A stretch of DNA of 64,000 bases from Bryobacteraceae bacterium (GTDB taxonomy: Bacteria > Acidobacteriota > Terriglobia > Bryobacterales > Bryobacteraceae): NCBI GenBank assembly GCA_947458745.1, contig CANGYQ010000008.1:124001-188000 (forward strand), in the 5' to 3' direction. The notes beneath the pieces were generated by a model. The model did no database searches. It was not told the origin of the DNA and was given only the letters and a program-made list of their open reading frames with translations. A program made the translations under genes and the position numbers. Numbering within the stretch: position 1 is the stretch's first letter; every line of letters starts with the position of its first letter. Positions 8,902 to 16,859 of this stretch are shown here, piece after piece.

Positions 8902-9636
8902 CTACGGGTGCGAGATGTAGTCCATCCGCCCGCCGTCAATGGTCAAGGTCTGCGCGGTGACAAATCCGGCGGCATCGCTCACCAGAAAGGCCACGCCGTT
9001 GGCGATGTCTTCCGGAGTGCCGATGCGCCGCGTCATCGCTCGATCGGACATACGCGCCACTACCGCTTGCACCTCAGCTTCTGTCTTCCCTTGGGTAACC
9101 ATGTCCGTCATGATGAAGCCCGGGGCGATGGCGTTGACGGTGATGCCGTGGGGGCCCAGGTCGAAGGCGAAACGCCGTGTGAGCGTGATGACGGCGGCTT
9201 TGGTGGCGGCGTAGAACGTCGTACCCGCAAAGGCCGTACCGTGTGCGGCAATCGAGCTCATGTTCACGATGCGGCCGAAGCGGCGTTCCATCATGCCGGG
9301 GGCGACCGCGCGCGTCATCGCCACTAACCCATCGACGTTCACCTGACGCATCGCCTCAAACTCGGCCGTGTTCATGTCGAACAGGTCGCCCCGGTTCAAC
9401 ACCCCGGCGTTGTTGATAAGAACCTCCACGGGCCCCAGGTCCGCTTCCACCTTTGCGACCAGTTGCTTCACCTGCTCGCGATCCGCAATATCCGCCTGCA
9501 CGGCCAGCGGCACATCGAGGGTACCCCGGGTCTGCTTGTAGCTGATGGCGACGCGATAGCCGTCGGCTTGCAGCCGCTCGGCAATGGCGCGACCAATGCC
9601 ACGGGATCCGCCGGTAACCAGGGCCACTCGCGACAT
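8902..9636 (-). CDS. short-chain dehydrogenase/reductase, FabG-like
   Basis: 244 residues from the ATG at 9636, preceded by AAAGGAG; a start 13 codons upstream lacks such a site and would overlap clpS. It is a classical SDR: cofactor motif TGGSRGIGRA near residues 7-16, NNAG in the middle, catalytic Ser in NMSSIAAHG and the YxxxK pair as YAATK, ending IDGGRMDYISHP. The family reduces 3-oxoacyl-ACP or acetoacetyl-CoA with NADPH, but many members act on other substrates. No fatty-acid genes adjoin it, so I keep the broad name. It follows clpS by 19 nt. Confidence 0.88.
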   Translation of the reverse strand: MSRVALVTGGSRGIGRAIAERLQADGYRVAISYKQTRGTLDVPLAVQADIADREQVKQLVAKVEADLGPVEVLINNAGVLNRGDLFDMNTAEFEAMRQVNVDGLVAMTRAVAPGMMERRFGRIVNMSSIAAHGTAFAGTTFYAATKAAVITLTRRFAFDLGPHGITVNAIAPGFIMTDMVTQGKTEAEVQAVVARMSDRAMTRRIGTPEDIANGVAFLVSDAAGFVTAQTLTIDGGRMDYISHP

Positions 9637-9655
9637 GGGATTGCTCCTTTGGGGA

Positions 9656-9982
9656 CTAGTTCTGCGCGGGCTCAATGATGGCGCTCATGGAACCCTTTGA
9701 TTGCACCATCCGCCAATCAGCGCCATAGGCATGGATCTGCTGGCGGGCAAACTCGGCGGGCTCCAGCTCGCACGTCATCACGATCGTCCGCTTTTGCGCA
9801 TCCACTTCGACGGCGTGCGTAAAGGCCTGATCGGCGGACATGAAGAACAGCTTTTGCAGCATGTCGACAACGTAATCATAGGTATGCTCGTCGTCATCCA
9901 GCAGCACGACATGGAACAGCTTCGCGTGCTCATGCAGCTCTTCATCGTCGATTTCGGGAAGTGGCAGTACCGGGCGGGTCAC
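9656..9982 (-). CDS. clpS: ATP-dependent Clp protease adaptor ClpS
   Basis: 108 residues, GTG start at 9982. The core FHVVLLDDDEHTYDYVVDML corresponds to the ClpS strand and helix that carry N-degron-binding residues, in the variant with a DDDEHTYDYV loop rather than the proteobacterial NDDYTPMEFV. The C-terminal part (RTIVMTCELEPAEFARQQIH) completes the alpha/beta fold. ClpS delivers N-end-rule substrates to ClpAP or ClpCP. No clpA or clpC gene lies near. The following 155 bases (9983-10137) hold only hairpins. Confidence 0.85.
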   Translation of the reverse strand: MTRPVLPLPEIDDEELHEHAKLFHVVLLDDDEHTYDYVVDMLQKLFFMSADQAFTHAVEVDAQKRTIVMTCELEPAEFARQQIHAYGADWRMVQSKGSMSAIIEPAQN

Positions 9983-10030
9983 AGCATTTCTATTCTACGA
10001 CGCGCGCACGACGGCGGGCTACCCTGCGAT

Positions 10031-10054
10031 AGCCCCAAGCTCACGGATGGGGCT
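10031..10054. repeat. short palindromic repeat, copy 1
   Basis: AGCCCCA (10031-10037) and TGGGGCT (10048-10054) form a perfect 7-bp stem with a 10-base loop, followed by GGGCCGA. A near-identical element is at 44220-44243. The two copies differ in the loop by a C-to-G and a G-to-C change that would keep an internal C-G pair. Confidence 0.65.
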
Positions 10055-10077
10055 GGGCCGACGGCGGAATGGATAGC

Positions 10078-10115
10078 GCAAAAAGCAAAAGCCCCATGCT
10101 TTTGGGCACGGGGCT
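10078..10115 (-). terminator. Rho-independent terminator of the GH88 gene
   Basis: On the minus strand AGCCCCGTGC pairs with GCATGGGGCT (10106-10115 with 10090-10099, one A-C mismatch), with a six-base loop, followed by TTTTGCTTTTT. It lies about 22 bases past the stop of the GH88 gene. Confidence 0.8.
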
Positions 10116-10137
10116 GATGGATCGGAACTTAGCTGGC

Positions 10138-11289
10138 CTAGGCCAGCGGACGCAGCACGTGCTCCAGGGCTTCAATAAAGAAGTACTCGCCCCACATCAC
10201 GCTTTCGTTGACGCCCAGGCCCTTGTGGATGTGATACACACCACCGCCCAACACGCCTTCCCACTTGGGATTGGTGTGCGGAACGTGCTTCTCACACAGG
10301 CTGCGCAGGATGCGGACGGCGGTGGTCCAGTAGAAGTGGCCCTTCACCGGATCCTGGATCAAGCGGGACAAACGCAGCAGGCCCGCAGCCGTGATCGCAG
10401 CAGCAGAGGTGTCCACCTGCTTGCGGCTGGCATCCACGCCGTTGTGGCCCTTGTAGTCGGCCGGAGGGTTGTAGTCCCACGGCGGCACGCCGTCGGCGGG
10501 CGTGAAGGTGATGTAGTAGTCGGCGCAGGCTTCGGCGGTTTCCAGGAACCGGGGGTCGCGCGAATACTCGTAGCAAGTGCCGAACCCATACAGCGCCCAG
10601 GCCAAGCCGCGAGACCAGCAGGAATCCCCGCGGAAACCCTGGTGCGTGGTCTGCTTCAGGAACTCGCCCGTCTCGGTATCAAACAGACCTTCGTGCGACG
10701 TCGAGCCATCACCACGGACGAGATACTTACGCGTGGTCAAGGCGTGGCGCATCGCCACCTGGCGCAGCTTGGGGTCACCGGTTTCGCGCGCGGCGTAGAA
10801 AATGATGCCGACGTTCATCATGATGTCGATGAACAACGAATTGTCGGCCACAAAGCTGCGCAGATACTGGCCCTTCTCCTTGAAGCGCAGCGACATGGTC
10901 TTGCCCGCTTCGATCAGCACCTCGTTCAGCGCCTGATCCTTGGTCTTGCGGAACCAGCGATAGTACGTTGAGAAGAAGATGAAGCCCAGGTCGTGCACAT
11001 CGCGGTCCAGCTTGCGGTGCTCCAGCGGCTCCGAATAGCGGATCGCCTGTTGCATCCAGTAGGCGGCTTCGCTGCCTTCGGAGCGCTTTTCAAATAGCCA
11101 CATCATGCCGGGGAAGAAGCCATCGCACCAATGGGTCCAGGCCGGTTTGCCATGCTTCCACTGGCCGTCTTCGGTGTACATCGGGTAGAAGTCCGGGTGG
11201 GTTTCGACAAGGCGCTTCACTTGCGATTTGGCAAAGGTCCAGGTGTTCTCAAACAGCTGGCGGTCGGTATCGAGTTCGAATTGAATCAC
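10138..11289 (-). CDS. glycoside hydrolase family 88, unsaturated glucuronyl hydrolase-like
   Basis: 383 residues, GTG start at 11289 with GAGG ~11 bases upstream. The (alpha/alpha)6-barrel family hydrates the 4,5-unsaturated uronic acid left by polysaccharide lyases. The two catalytic aspartates of the UGL type are visible as Asp100 in DVHDLGF and Asp155 in SLFIDIMMNV; the C-terminal HQGFRGDSCWSRGLAWALYG is also diagnostic. No signal peptide, so it probably acts in the cytoplasm on imported unsaturated disaccharides. It is divergent from a SIS-domain sugar-phosphate gene, suggesting joint uronate/amino-sugar catabolism (inference). Confidence 0.9.
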   Translation of the reverse strand: MIQFELDTDRQLFENTWTFAKSQVKRLVETHPDFYPMYTEDGQWKHGKPAWTHWCDGFFPGMMWLFEKRSEGSEAAYWMQQAIRYSEPLEHRKLDRDVHDLGFIFFSTYYRWFRKTKDQALNEVLIEAGKTMSLRFKEKGQYLRSFVADNSLFIDIMMNVGIIFYAARETGDPKLRQVAMRHALTTRKYLVRGDGSTSHEGLFDTETGEFLKQTTHQGFRGDSCWSRGLAWALYGFGTCYEYSRDPRFLETAEACADYYITFTPADGVPPWDYNPPADYKGHNGVDASRKQVDTSAAAITAAGLLRLSRLIQDPVKGHFYWTTAVRILRSLCEKHVPHTNPKWEGVLGGGVYHIHKGLGVNESVMWGEYFFIEALEHVLRPLA

Positions 11290-11416
11290 GGTTGTACAGC
11301 CTCAAGTGTCGCACCATCTGGCCGAAAATCTCTACTGAGGGAAATACCTTAGAGCGGTCTGGACGGATACCAACCATAGCCATCGCGCGACCCCGCATAA
11401 TGGAGTTGTGTCCTTG

Positions 11417-12439
11417 ATGCTCCAGGAGATCCGTGAACAGCCCGTCGCGCTGGCCCGGACTTTGAAATCTGAACTCGCGGCCATCGTCAAGCTGCGCAAG
11501 TATTTGGAAACGCACCGGCCCCGCCTGGTGGTATTGGCCGCTCGCGGCACCTCAGATAACGCCGCGCAGTTCGGACGTTATCTGATCGAGATCTCGACCG
11601 GAATTCCCGTGTCGCTGGCCGCGCCCAGCGTGCATACGCTCTACCGGGCGCCGGTGAACATGGCCGATACGCTGGTGATCGGCGTGTCGCAATCAGGCGA
11701 ATCGACGGACGTTAACTTTGTGCTGGAACGCGCCAAGGAACAGGGCGCCTTCACCATCGGCGTCACCAACGAAAGCGAATCAACACTGGCCCGGTTGGCG
11801 GATCAGACCATCCAGGTCCGCGCGGGCAAAGAGAAAAGCGTGGCCGCCACCAAGACCTACACCGGCCAGTTGCTGGCCATGTATCTGATCGCCTGGGCCT
11901 TGGGCGCGGACCTGAAGCTGAAGGATCTGGAGAAGCTGCCGGATCTTGCCGCCCAAGCCCTGAGGCTCGAAAAGCAGGTGGCGGAGCGATGCGTCCGGTA
12001 TCACTACATGGAGCGCGCCGTGGTGGTGGGCCGCGGCCTGAACTACGCCAACGCCTTTGAGATGGCCTTGAAGCTGATGGAGACCTGCTACGTGGTCGCC
12101 GAACGCTTCTCTTCAGCTGACCTGCTGCACGGGCCGATCGCGATGGTGGAACGCACCTTCCCCGCCTTCCTGTTCGCCCCCTCAGGCGTCACATGGAAGG
12201 CGGTAAGCGAGACGCTGACCAAGCTGCAATCGCTGCACGCCGAGACGTTCGTGATCAGCGACAAGAGCAACAAGGAGGTCAGCAAGCCGGACTTGCAGTT
12301 ACCGATGAAGCTGAACGAGCTCTACACGCCGATCCCCTACATCATCCCCGCGCAGCTGTTTGCCGCGCACTTGGCGGCGGAGAAGGGTCTCAATCCGGAC
12401 CAGCCGCGGGCGTTGTCAAAAGTGACGCAGAATATCTAG
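11417..12439 (+). CDS. SIS-domain protein, glucosamine-6-phosphate deaminase/isomerase type
   Basis: 340 residues from the ATG at 11417, with GGAG 11 bases upstream; in-frame GTG 11408 and TTG 11414 are alternatives. It contains two SIS domains like the C-terminal half of GlmS but lacks the glutaminase domain. Visible motifs: AARGTSDNAA, VSQSGESTDV, GVTNESESTLA, AATKTYTGQL and LLHGPIAMV. This architecture belongs to AgaS/NagB-II-like enzymes that deaminate or isomerise amino-sugar phosphates, so it is probably catabolic rather than a GlmS synthase. It is divergent from the GH88 gene. Confidence 0.85.
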   Translation: MLQEIREQPVALARTLKSELAAIVKLRKYLETHRPRLVVLAARGTSDNAAQFGRYLIEISTGIPVSLAAPSVHTLYRAPVNMADTLVIGVSQSGESTDVNFVLERAKEQGAFTIGVTNESESTLARLADQTIQVRAGKEKSVAATKTYTGQLLAMYLIAWALGADLKLKDLEKLPDLAAQALRLEKQVAERCVRYHYMERAVVVGRGLNYANAFEMALKLMETCYVVAERFSSADLLHGPIAMVERTFPAFLFAPSGVTWKAVSETLTKLQSLHAETFVISDKSNKEVSKPDLQLPMKLNELYTPIPYIIPAQLFAAHLAAEKGLNPDQPRALSKVTQNI

Positions 12440-12443
12440 CTGG

Positions 12444-12638
12444 TTACCGCATTATCTCCGCCCAGTGCAGAAACCGCGCCAGATCCTTGCGGTGGCTCCA
12501 GGTGAACCTCCAAAATGTAGCGGCGTCGATCTCATCCGCCGGAATGCCGGCGTAGGTTTCGATGCGCCACTTCAGGTAGGGGCTGCGCCAGGGCGTCAGA
12601 CGGTAGCCGCGCGAGAGGCGCCACAGGACGGCCAGCAT
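12444..12638 (-). CDS. small conserved hypothetical protein
   Basis: 64 residues. Its ATG at 12638 overlaps the stop of the upstream VWA gene as TAATG, a strong sign of translational coupling. The protein is rich in Trp, Arg and Tyr (LSRGYRLTPWRSPYLKWRIE, then FWRFTWSHRKDLARFLHW), with no signal peptide or membrane segment; it could be a nucleic-acid- or membrane-surface-binding helical protein, but I do not recognise the family. It converges on the SIS-domain gene with a 4-base gap. Confidence 0.65.
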   Translation of the reverse strand: MLAVLWRLSRGYRLTPWRSPYLKWRIETYAGIPADEIDAATFWRFTWSHRKDLARFLHWAEIMR

Positions 12639-13573
12639 TACTTCTTCTTCTCGGCACTGGCGTAGTAGCCCGTGCGGGTGCGGACGGTGGGCTTATTCGG
12701 GCCGTTGGCCGTCACCTTAATCGTCCGGAAGCTGCCATCCAGCGTCTGGTTGGTGGGCGAATAGGCCAGCACGTACTGGTTGCGGATGTCATGCGCCACT
12801 TCGAGCGAAATACGCTCCACTTCGGCCAGGTCCTTGGGGAAGAAGAACAGGCCGCCCGTGGCGGTGGACATCGCCTCGACGGCGCGCTTGGCCTTGCGGG
12901 CGGCGGTGCGCTCCTCGGCTTCCAGCAGGCCGATGCAGTGAATCACGATCTCTTCGCTGGACACTTTGCGGAGCAGTTGTTCCAGTTTGGTGAGGCTGGC
13001 GTTGTCGTTGCCGTCGGTGATCAGCATGATCACCTTTTTCTCGCGCTTGCCTTTTTGCTTCAGCCGGTCCATGGTCATGGCGACGGCGTCGTACATGGCC
13101 GTACCACCCCGAGCGTCGATACGCTGGAGGCCCTCTTCCATCTTCTTGATGTCAGAGGTGAGCGGCACGTCCTCGTAGGCTTCGTCGTTGTAGTTGACCA
13201 CCATCACTTCGTCACGCGGGTTCGACTCCTTCACCATCGCCAGCGCCGCCGCTTCCACCTTTTGGCGATTGTTCCGCATGGACCCGGAGTTGTCGACGAT
13301 GAGGCCGAGCGAAACCGGGACATCTTCGCGGCGGAAAATGCGAATCTGCTGCGGTTGACCGTTTTCGGTGACCTTGAACGCTTCCTTCGGCAGATTGGTG
13401 ACCAGCTTACCCTTGCTGTCCACCACTGAGGCGTGCAGCACTACCAGCCGCGTATCGGAGCGGAAGGTGGCGTCCTGATCCTGAGCCAGCGCAGAGAAAG
13501 AGAGCAAAGAGAGAGGCAGCAGCAGTAGCAAGCGCCGGAGTTGGGATTGTGGGGCCCTATTGGGCTGGTGCAT
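12638..13573 (-). CDS. VWA domain protein (VWFA-related acidobacterial domain), copy 2
   Basis: 311 residues, ATG 13573 with AAGG upstream. A signal peptide (RRLLLLLPLSLLSFSALAQ) directs it out of the cytoplasm. A short N-terminal beta domain precedes the VWA fold, whose metal-ion-dependent adhesion site is Asp94-Asn-Ser-Gly-Ser98, with Thr in DARGGTAMYDAV and Asp in LITDGNDN. The C-terminal part (RNQYVLAYSPTNQTLDGSFR) is the hallmark of the acidobacterial VWFA-related family. Its start lies 17 bases inside the upstream paralogue. Role unknown; such proteins probably bind protein ligands in the periplasm or at the surface. Confidence 0.9.
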   Translation of the reverse strand: MHQPNRAPQSQLRRLLLLLPLSLLSFSALAQDQDATFRSDTRLVVLHASVVDSKGKLVTNLPKEAFKVTENGQPQQIRIFRREDVPVSLGLIVDNSGSMRNNRQKVEAAALAMVKESNPRDEVMVVNYNDEAYEDVPLTSDIKKMEEGLQRIDARGGTAMYDAVAMTMDRLKQKGKREKKVIMLITDGNDNASLTKLEQLLRKVSSEEIVIHCIGLLEAEERTAARKAKRAVEAMSTATGGLFFFPKDLAEVERISLEVAHDIRNQYVLAYSPTNQTLDGSFRTIKVTANGPNKPTVRTRTGYYASAEKKK

Positions 13574-14561
13574 AGTAACCTTGCCGCCAAAATGGCCTCA
13601 ACGGAGGAAGGCCGCGCGGCTGATTTAATTTTACCTGGACTCGGCGATATTTGCCGTCCCGCATCTGATTCGAGGGACTATAACCAATAACGTATTGGTT
13701 GCGCAGTTCGATTCCGATTTTTGCGGCGATGTCCGGCAGTTCGTTCAAATTCTCAACGGCGAAGTGTCGGCCACCGGTCTGCTCCGCCATTTCGTTAAGC
13801 AGACCGGGCCCGGAAAGCTCTTCCGCGGAGCGGCCCCGGGCGTGGATGGGCTCAAAGATGCCGATGGCGTAGATCTGCACGTCGGCCTCACGAACCGCGT
13901 TCTTGATTTCGCTTTCGGTGTAGCGGCTGGAATTGTCGCCGCCATCGGACAGAATCAGGACCGCCTTGCGGGTGTTCTTGGCCTTCTTCATCTGGTTCAT
14001 GGCGAGATAGACGCCATCCAGCAGCGCCGTCCGGCCCCGGGCATTGGTAAAGGCCAGGCGGTTCTGAATCTCTTCGGTGTTGTGCGTAAAGGGAACGACG
14101 AGTTCCGGCCGGTCATTGAACTGCACCAGAAAGAACTCATCCTCCGGATTGGCCGTCTTGAAGAACTGGGCGGCCGCCTGGCGTGACTTATTCAACTTGG
14201 CGCCCATGGAGCCCGAAGCGTCAAACACCAGCCCCACCGACAAGGGCGCGTCTTCGCTGGCGAACTGCTTGATCTCCTGCTCGATCTTGTCTTCCAGCAG
14301 CTTAAAGTGCTCCCGCTCCAAGCCGGTGACGAAGCGATTCAGCGGATCAGTGACGGTGACCGGGATCAGCACCAGACTCGTGTCGACACGAATATTCGAT
14401 CCCCGGGACTCCTCCACCTTGGGCGCAGCGGTGCTTTTGCGCGGCTCAATGGTGGGTTTAGGGCCAGACTGCCCAGCCACCCCAGGAACCAGGGCCGGTA
14501 CCAGGAGAATGGTCAAGCTGAAAGACATGGGGAATCGGACCATAGAGCTGTTTCTCTTCAT
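13557..14561 (-). CDS. VWA domain protein (VWFA-related acidobacterial domain), copy 1
   Basis: 334 residues from the ATG at 14561, chosen because the basic MKRNSSMVRF start then leads into a signal peptide ending near VAGQ; ATGs at 14543 and 14528 are also possible. The MIDAS motif is Asp114-Ala-Ser-Gly-Ser118, with NARGRTALLDGV and ILSDGGDNSS supplying the other ligands. It ends RNQYVIGYSPSNQMRDGKYR like its downstream paralogue. The two genes are a tandem duplication overlapping by 17 bases, with a third coupled ORF downstream, so the proteins probably work together. Confidence 0.88.
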   Translation of the reverse strand: MKRNSSMVRFPMSFSLTILLVPALVPGVAGQSGPKPTIEPRKSTAAPKVEESRGSNIRVDTSLVLIPVTVTDPLNRFVTGLEREHFKLLEDKIEQEIKQFASEDAPLSVGLVFDASGSMGAKLNKSRQAAAQFFKTANPEDEFFLVQFNDRPELVVPFTHNTEEIQNRLAFTNARGRTALLDGVYLAMNQMKKAKNTRKAVLILSDGGDNSSRYTESEIKNAVREADVQIYAIGIFEPIHARGRSAEELSGPGLLNEMAEQTGGRHFAVENLNELPDIAAKIGIELRNQYVIGYSPSNQMRDGKYRRVQVKLNQPRGLPPLRPFWRQGYYAPAQ

Positions 14562-14880
14562 CGTGAGTATAACGCCACACGCAAATGCTCCCATGAGCAA
14601 CTTTGCCGCCGCGATGCGGCCTGACCGTTTAGACGCCATCCGGCACCAAACAGTTTGATTGTTTCCACGGGCATCAGCCGTCTGGAGCCAGCCCCGGCGT
14701 GCCGGGAATGTTTTGCGCGGCAGACGGCATTCAATCCCAGAACTCCCATGACCCTCCGCATCTCCATCATCGGCCTGCCGCACCACCAACTGGCCGGGGT
14801 GCGCGATCTTTTTTCGATCTACCAATGAAGGACACACATCCAGGGTCATGGATCGTATCTTCTAATAGAATTGGAGGCCT
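14562..14880. other. divergent intergenic region
   Basis: 319 bases between the VWA operon and msrP, expected to hold the promoters of both. I see no convincing paired -35/-10 boxes. A 26-codon plus-strand reading frame (ATG near 14747) lacks a ribosome binding site and was not called. The msrP ribosome binding site GGAGG is at its right edge. Confidence 0.4.
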
Positions 14881-15789
14881 ATGCTGATTCGTACTCGTCC
14901 TGGTTGGGAATTGCCGGAAAGCGCGGTGACCCCGGAGAAGTTCTATTTGAACCGCCGCCAGCTGTTGGCGGCTGCCGGATTCCTGGGAGTGGAGGGCCTG
15001 ATGGCCGACACCGCCAAGCGGAACCCGGAATTTGCCGACGCCACCAAGTTGACGCCGGAATTCGCCGCCACCGGCTACAACAACTTCTACGAACTGCACC
15101 CCACCGACAAGGAAAAGGCCAAGGACCTGGGTGACAAGTTCATCACGGAGCCTTGGTCGTTTGAAGTCTCGGGCCTCGTCAACAAGCCCAAGAAGTACGA
15201 CCTGGACGACATCCGCAAGCGGATGCCAATGGAAGAGCGCATCTACCGGTTCCGCTGCGTCGAAACCTGGGCCATGGTGGTGCCGTGGACCGGTTTCCCG
15301 ATCTCGCAACTGATCAAGGAAGTGGAACCCAAACCCAACGCCAAGTATCTCCGCTTTGTGACCGCCAACCGGCCGGACCAGTTTCCGGGGATGAAGATGG
15401 CGCCGTTCTATCCGTGGCCCTACCACGAGGGTCTGCGGATGGACGAAGCGATGAATCCGCTGGCGATGTTTGTGACCGGGATCTACGGCAAGCCGCTACC
15501 CAAGCAGAACGGCGCGCCCCTCCGAGTCGTGACGCCCTGGAAGTACGGCTACAAGAGCATCAAGGCGATCGTCAAAATCGAGTTCACCGAAAAGGAGCCG
15601 CCGACATTCTGGAACAAGCTGCAATCCAGCGAATACGGCTTCTATTCCAATGTCGAACCCGGCAAGCCCCACCCCCGGTGGTCACAAGCTAATGAGCGGC
15701 TGATCCCCACCGGCGAGCGTCAGAAGACTCTGCAATACAACGGCTATGAGAAGTACGTGGCCGGGATGTACAACGGGAAAGAGTTTTAG
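14881..15789 (+). CDS. msrP: protein-methionine-sulfoxide reductase catalytic subunit MsrP
   Basis: 302 residues, ATG 14881 with GGAGG five bases upstream. A molybdopterin-dependent periplasmic enzyme of the YedY/MsrP group that repairs oxidised methionines. The Tat signal is NRRQLLAAAGFLGVEGL. Cys126 in YRFRCVETWAM is the expected molybdenum ligand, and WTGFPISQLI and VTPWKYGYKSIK are family motifs. Its usual partner, the heme-containing membrane subunit MsrQ, is not next to it: a vapBC module follows. The electron donor is therefore uncertain. Confidence 0.93.
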   Translation: MLIRTRPGWELPESAVTPEKFYLNRRQLLAAAGFLGVEGLMADTAKRNPEFADATKLTPEFAATGYNNFYELHPTDKEKAKDLGDKFITEPWSFEVSGLVNKPKKYDLDDIRKRMPMEERIYRFRCVETWAMVVPWTGFPISQLIKEVEPKPNAKYLRFVTANRPDQFPGMKMAPFYPWPYHEGLRMDEAMNPLAMFVTGIYGKPLPKQNGAPLRVVTPWKYGYKSIKAIVKIEFTEKEPPTFWNKLQSSEYGFYSNVEPGKPHPRWSQANERLIPTGERQKTLQYNGYEKYVAGMYNGKEF

Positions 15790-15815
15790 CGGCCCGATCC
15801 GGGATCATGAAAGTT

Positions 15816-15852
15816 GGGCTGCTCATGATAACCTCAAGATCATGAGCAGCCC
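15816..15852. promoter_or_regulatory. perfect inverted repeat over the vapB start codon
   Basis: GGGCTGCTCATGAT (15816-15829) is repeated exactly inverted as ATCATGAGCAGCCC (15839-15852), with a 9-base spacer. The vapB ATG (15842-15844) is inside the right arm. It fits an operator bound by the VapBC complex, and in RNA it would fold into a hairpin that hides the start codon. Confidence 0.75.
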
Positions 15853-16105
15853 GATTCAAATCCGGCGACCCGATGTGGCGGCAGCCGCGAGGGAGTTGGC
15901 GGCCCTGCGCGGCGTTTCCATCACGGACGCCATTTCCGAGGCCATACAGGTCCGGCTGCAGACGCACAAGGCGGCGCAGCAATCCGAAAAGGCCGCGCGT
16001 CTAGCGAAGGCGCACGAGGCCCTCCAACGGCTTTGGGCGTTGCCCAGAATCGGTCCGCTGCTGACCGATGACGACTTCTATGACGAAGACGGCCTCCCGA
16101 AATGA
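15842..16105 (+). CDS. vapB: VapB-type antitoxin
   Basis: 87 residues from the ATG at 15842. The N-terminal half (MSSPIQIRRPDVAAAARELA, then GVSITDAISEAIQ) fits the transcription-factor-like antitoxins of the Rv0623 group, with a short beta strand then helices for DNA binding and dimerisation. The C-terminal part (PLLTDDDFYDEDGLPK) is acidic and would wrap the toxin. It overlaps vapC by ATGA. It probably represses its own operon through the inverted repeat that covers its start codon. Confidence 0.88.
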   Translation: MSSPIQIRRPDVAAAARELAALRGVSITDAISEAIQVRLQTHKAAQQSEKAARLAKAHEALQRLWALPRIGPLLTDDDFYDEDGLPK

Positions 16106-16488
16106 CTTTTGTGGCGGATGCTTCCGCCCTGCTCGCGGTACTGCTCAGGGAGCCGGATGCTGATTGGTACCGGGCAAAGCTGGATCAGGCAGAAGTCATC
16201 TGGCTTTCACCGGTCAACTGGTTTGAAGTTCAAGCCCGGATCATTCGGTTGCAAGGTGACGAAGGAACGGCGGAAGCTACGACGTGGCTGGAAGGGCTCG
16301 GTATCCAAATAGAACCGATAACGAAGGATCAGGCCAGCATTGCCTTCGTGGCTCTCACCAAATACCGCGACCGCCCAGCCAAGCTCAACCTGGGAGATTG
16401 CTTCGCCTACGCACTGGCGAAGACCAAGGGCGTTCCGCTGCTCTACAAAGGCGATGACTTCAAGGCCACCGACCTCACTTCGGCGTAA
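16102..16488 (+). CDS. vapC: VapC toxin, PIN-domain ribonuclease
   Basis: 128 residues. The acidic residues of the PIN active site are present: Asp6 (FVADASALL), Glu42 (NWFEVQARI), Asp99 (LNLGDCFAYALA) and Asp118/119 (LYKGDDF). VapC toxins cut tRNAs or rRNA in a magnesium-dependent way when freed from VapB. Start overlaps the antitoxin stop (ATGA). Unlike two other toxin-antitoxin modules in this window, both genes look intact. Confidence 0.92.
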   Translation: MTFVADASALLAVLLREPDADWYRAKLDQAEVIWLSPVNWFEVQARIIRLQGDEGTAEATTWLEGLGIQIEPITKDQASIAFVALTKYRDRPAKLNLGDCFAYALAKTKGVPLLYKGDDFKATDLTSA

Positions 16489-16498
16489 CGCGCCGGCC

Positions 16499-16618
16499 CT
16501 AAACCTGCTTCGACTCCACCACCACCGGCTCTTCTTCCTCTTCCCGCGGCGAATGCGCGAGCATCGAAAAGAACAAGCTCAGGATCATCAATCCAGCAAT
16601 TAATCCGGCAATCAGCAT
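16499..16618 (-). CDS. small single-pass membrane protein
   Basis: 39 residues from the ATG at 16618, which has GGAG six bases upstream; an in-frame ATG at 16678 would give 59 residues but lacks a binding site. The sequence has one hydrophobic segment (MLIAGLIAGLMILSLFFSML) followed by a short hinge and an acidic tail with EEEEE and a Val-rich end. The layout suggests a single transmembrane helix with a charged tail. It converges on vapC with a 10-base gap. No family recognised; the evidence is the binding site, membrane pattern and uninterrupted frame. Confidence 0.5.
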   Translation of the reverse strand: MLIAGLIAGLMILSLFFSMLAHSPREEEEEPVVVESKQV

Positions 16619-16787
16619 GATGGTCTCCACTGGTTTGAATGCGCGTATCGACGAAACGGTTTCATCCATGAAGCGCATTTCATCTGGCAGGACAAATCAA
16701 GTTCCTTAAGGCGTCTTCCCCTACCCAACCCTTGTTTACGCGCTCCGGCACTCTGCGGTTTTGCCTGAGTGCGGAATGCGACCGGGT

Positions 16788-16847
16788 GTGCCCATGCACC
16801 AGGTGCCAGCACCAAGGGTGCCCATGCCCCATGTGCCAGTGCCGTGT
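16788..16847. repeat. two direct repeats of 30-bp period
   Basis: GTGCCCATGCACCAGGTGCC (from 16788) recurs 30 bases later as GTGCCCATGCCCCATGTGCC (from 16818); both continue with AG and a related GTGCC/CACC segment. They sit directly upstream of the larA start. Function unknown; could be a dispersed repeat family or binding sites. Confidence 0.55.
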
Positions 16848-16859
16848 TAGGTTCAGAGA

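Noticed and set aside
11408..12439. glmS (glucosamine-6-phosphate synthase)
   Set aside because: The glutaminase domain is missing; only the SIS half is present, so a deaminase/isomerase-type name is safer.
14747..14828. 26-codon ORF before msrP
   Set aside because: No ribosome binding site and no recognisable domain; could be chance.
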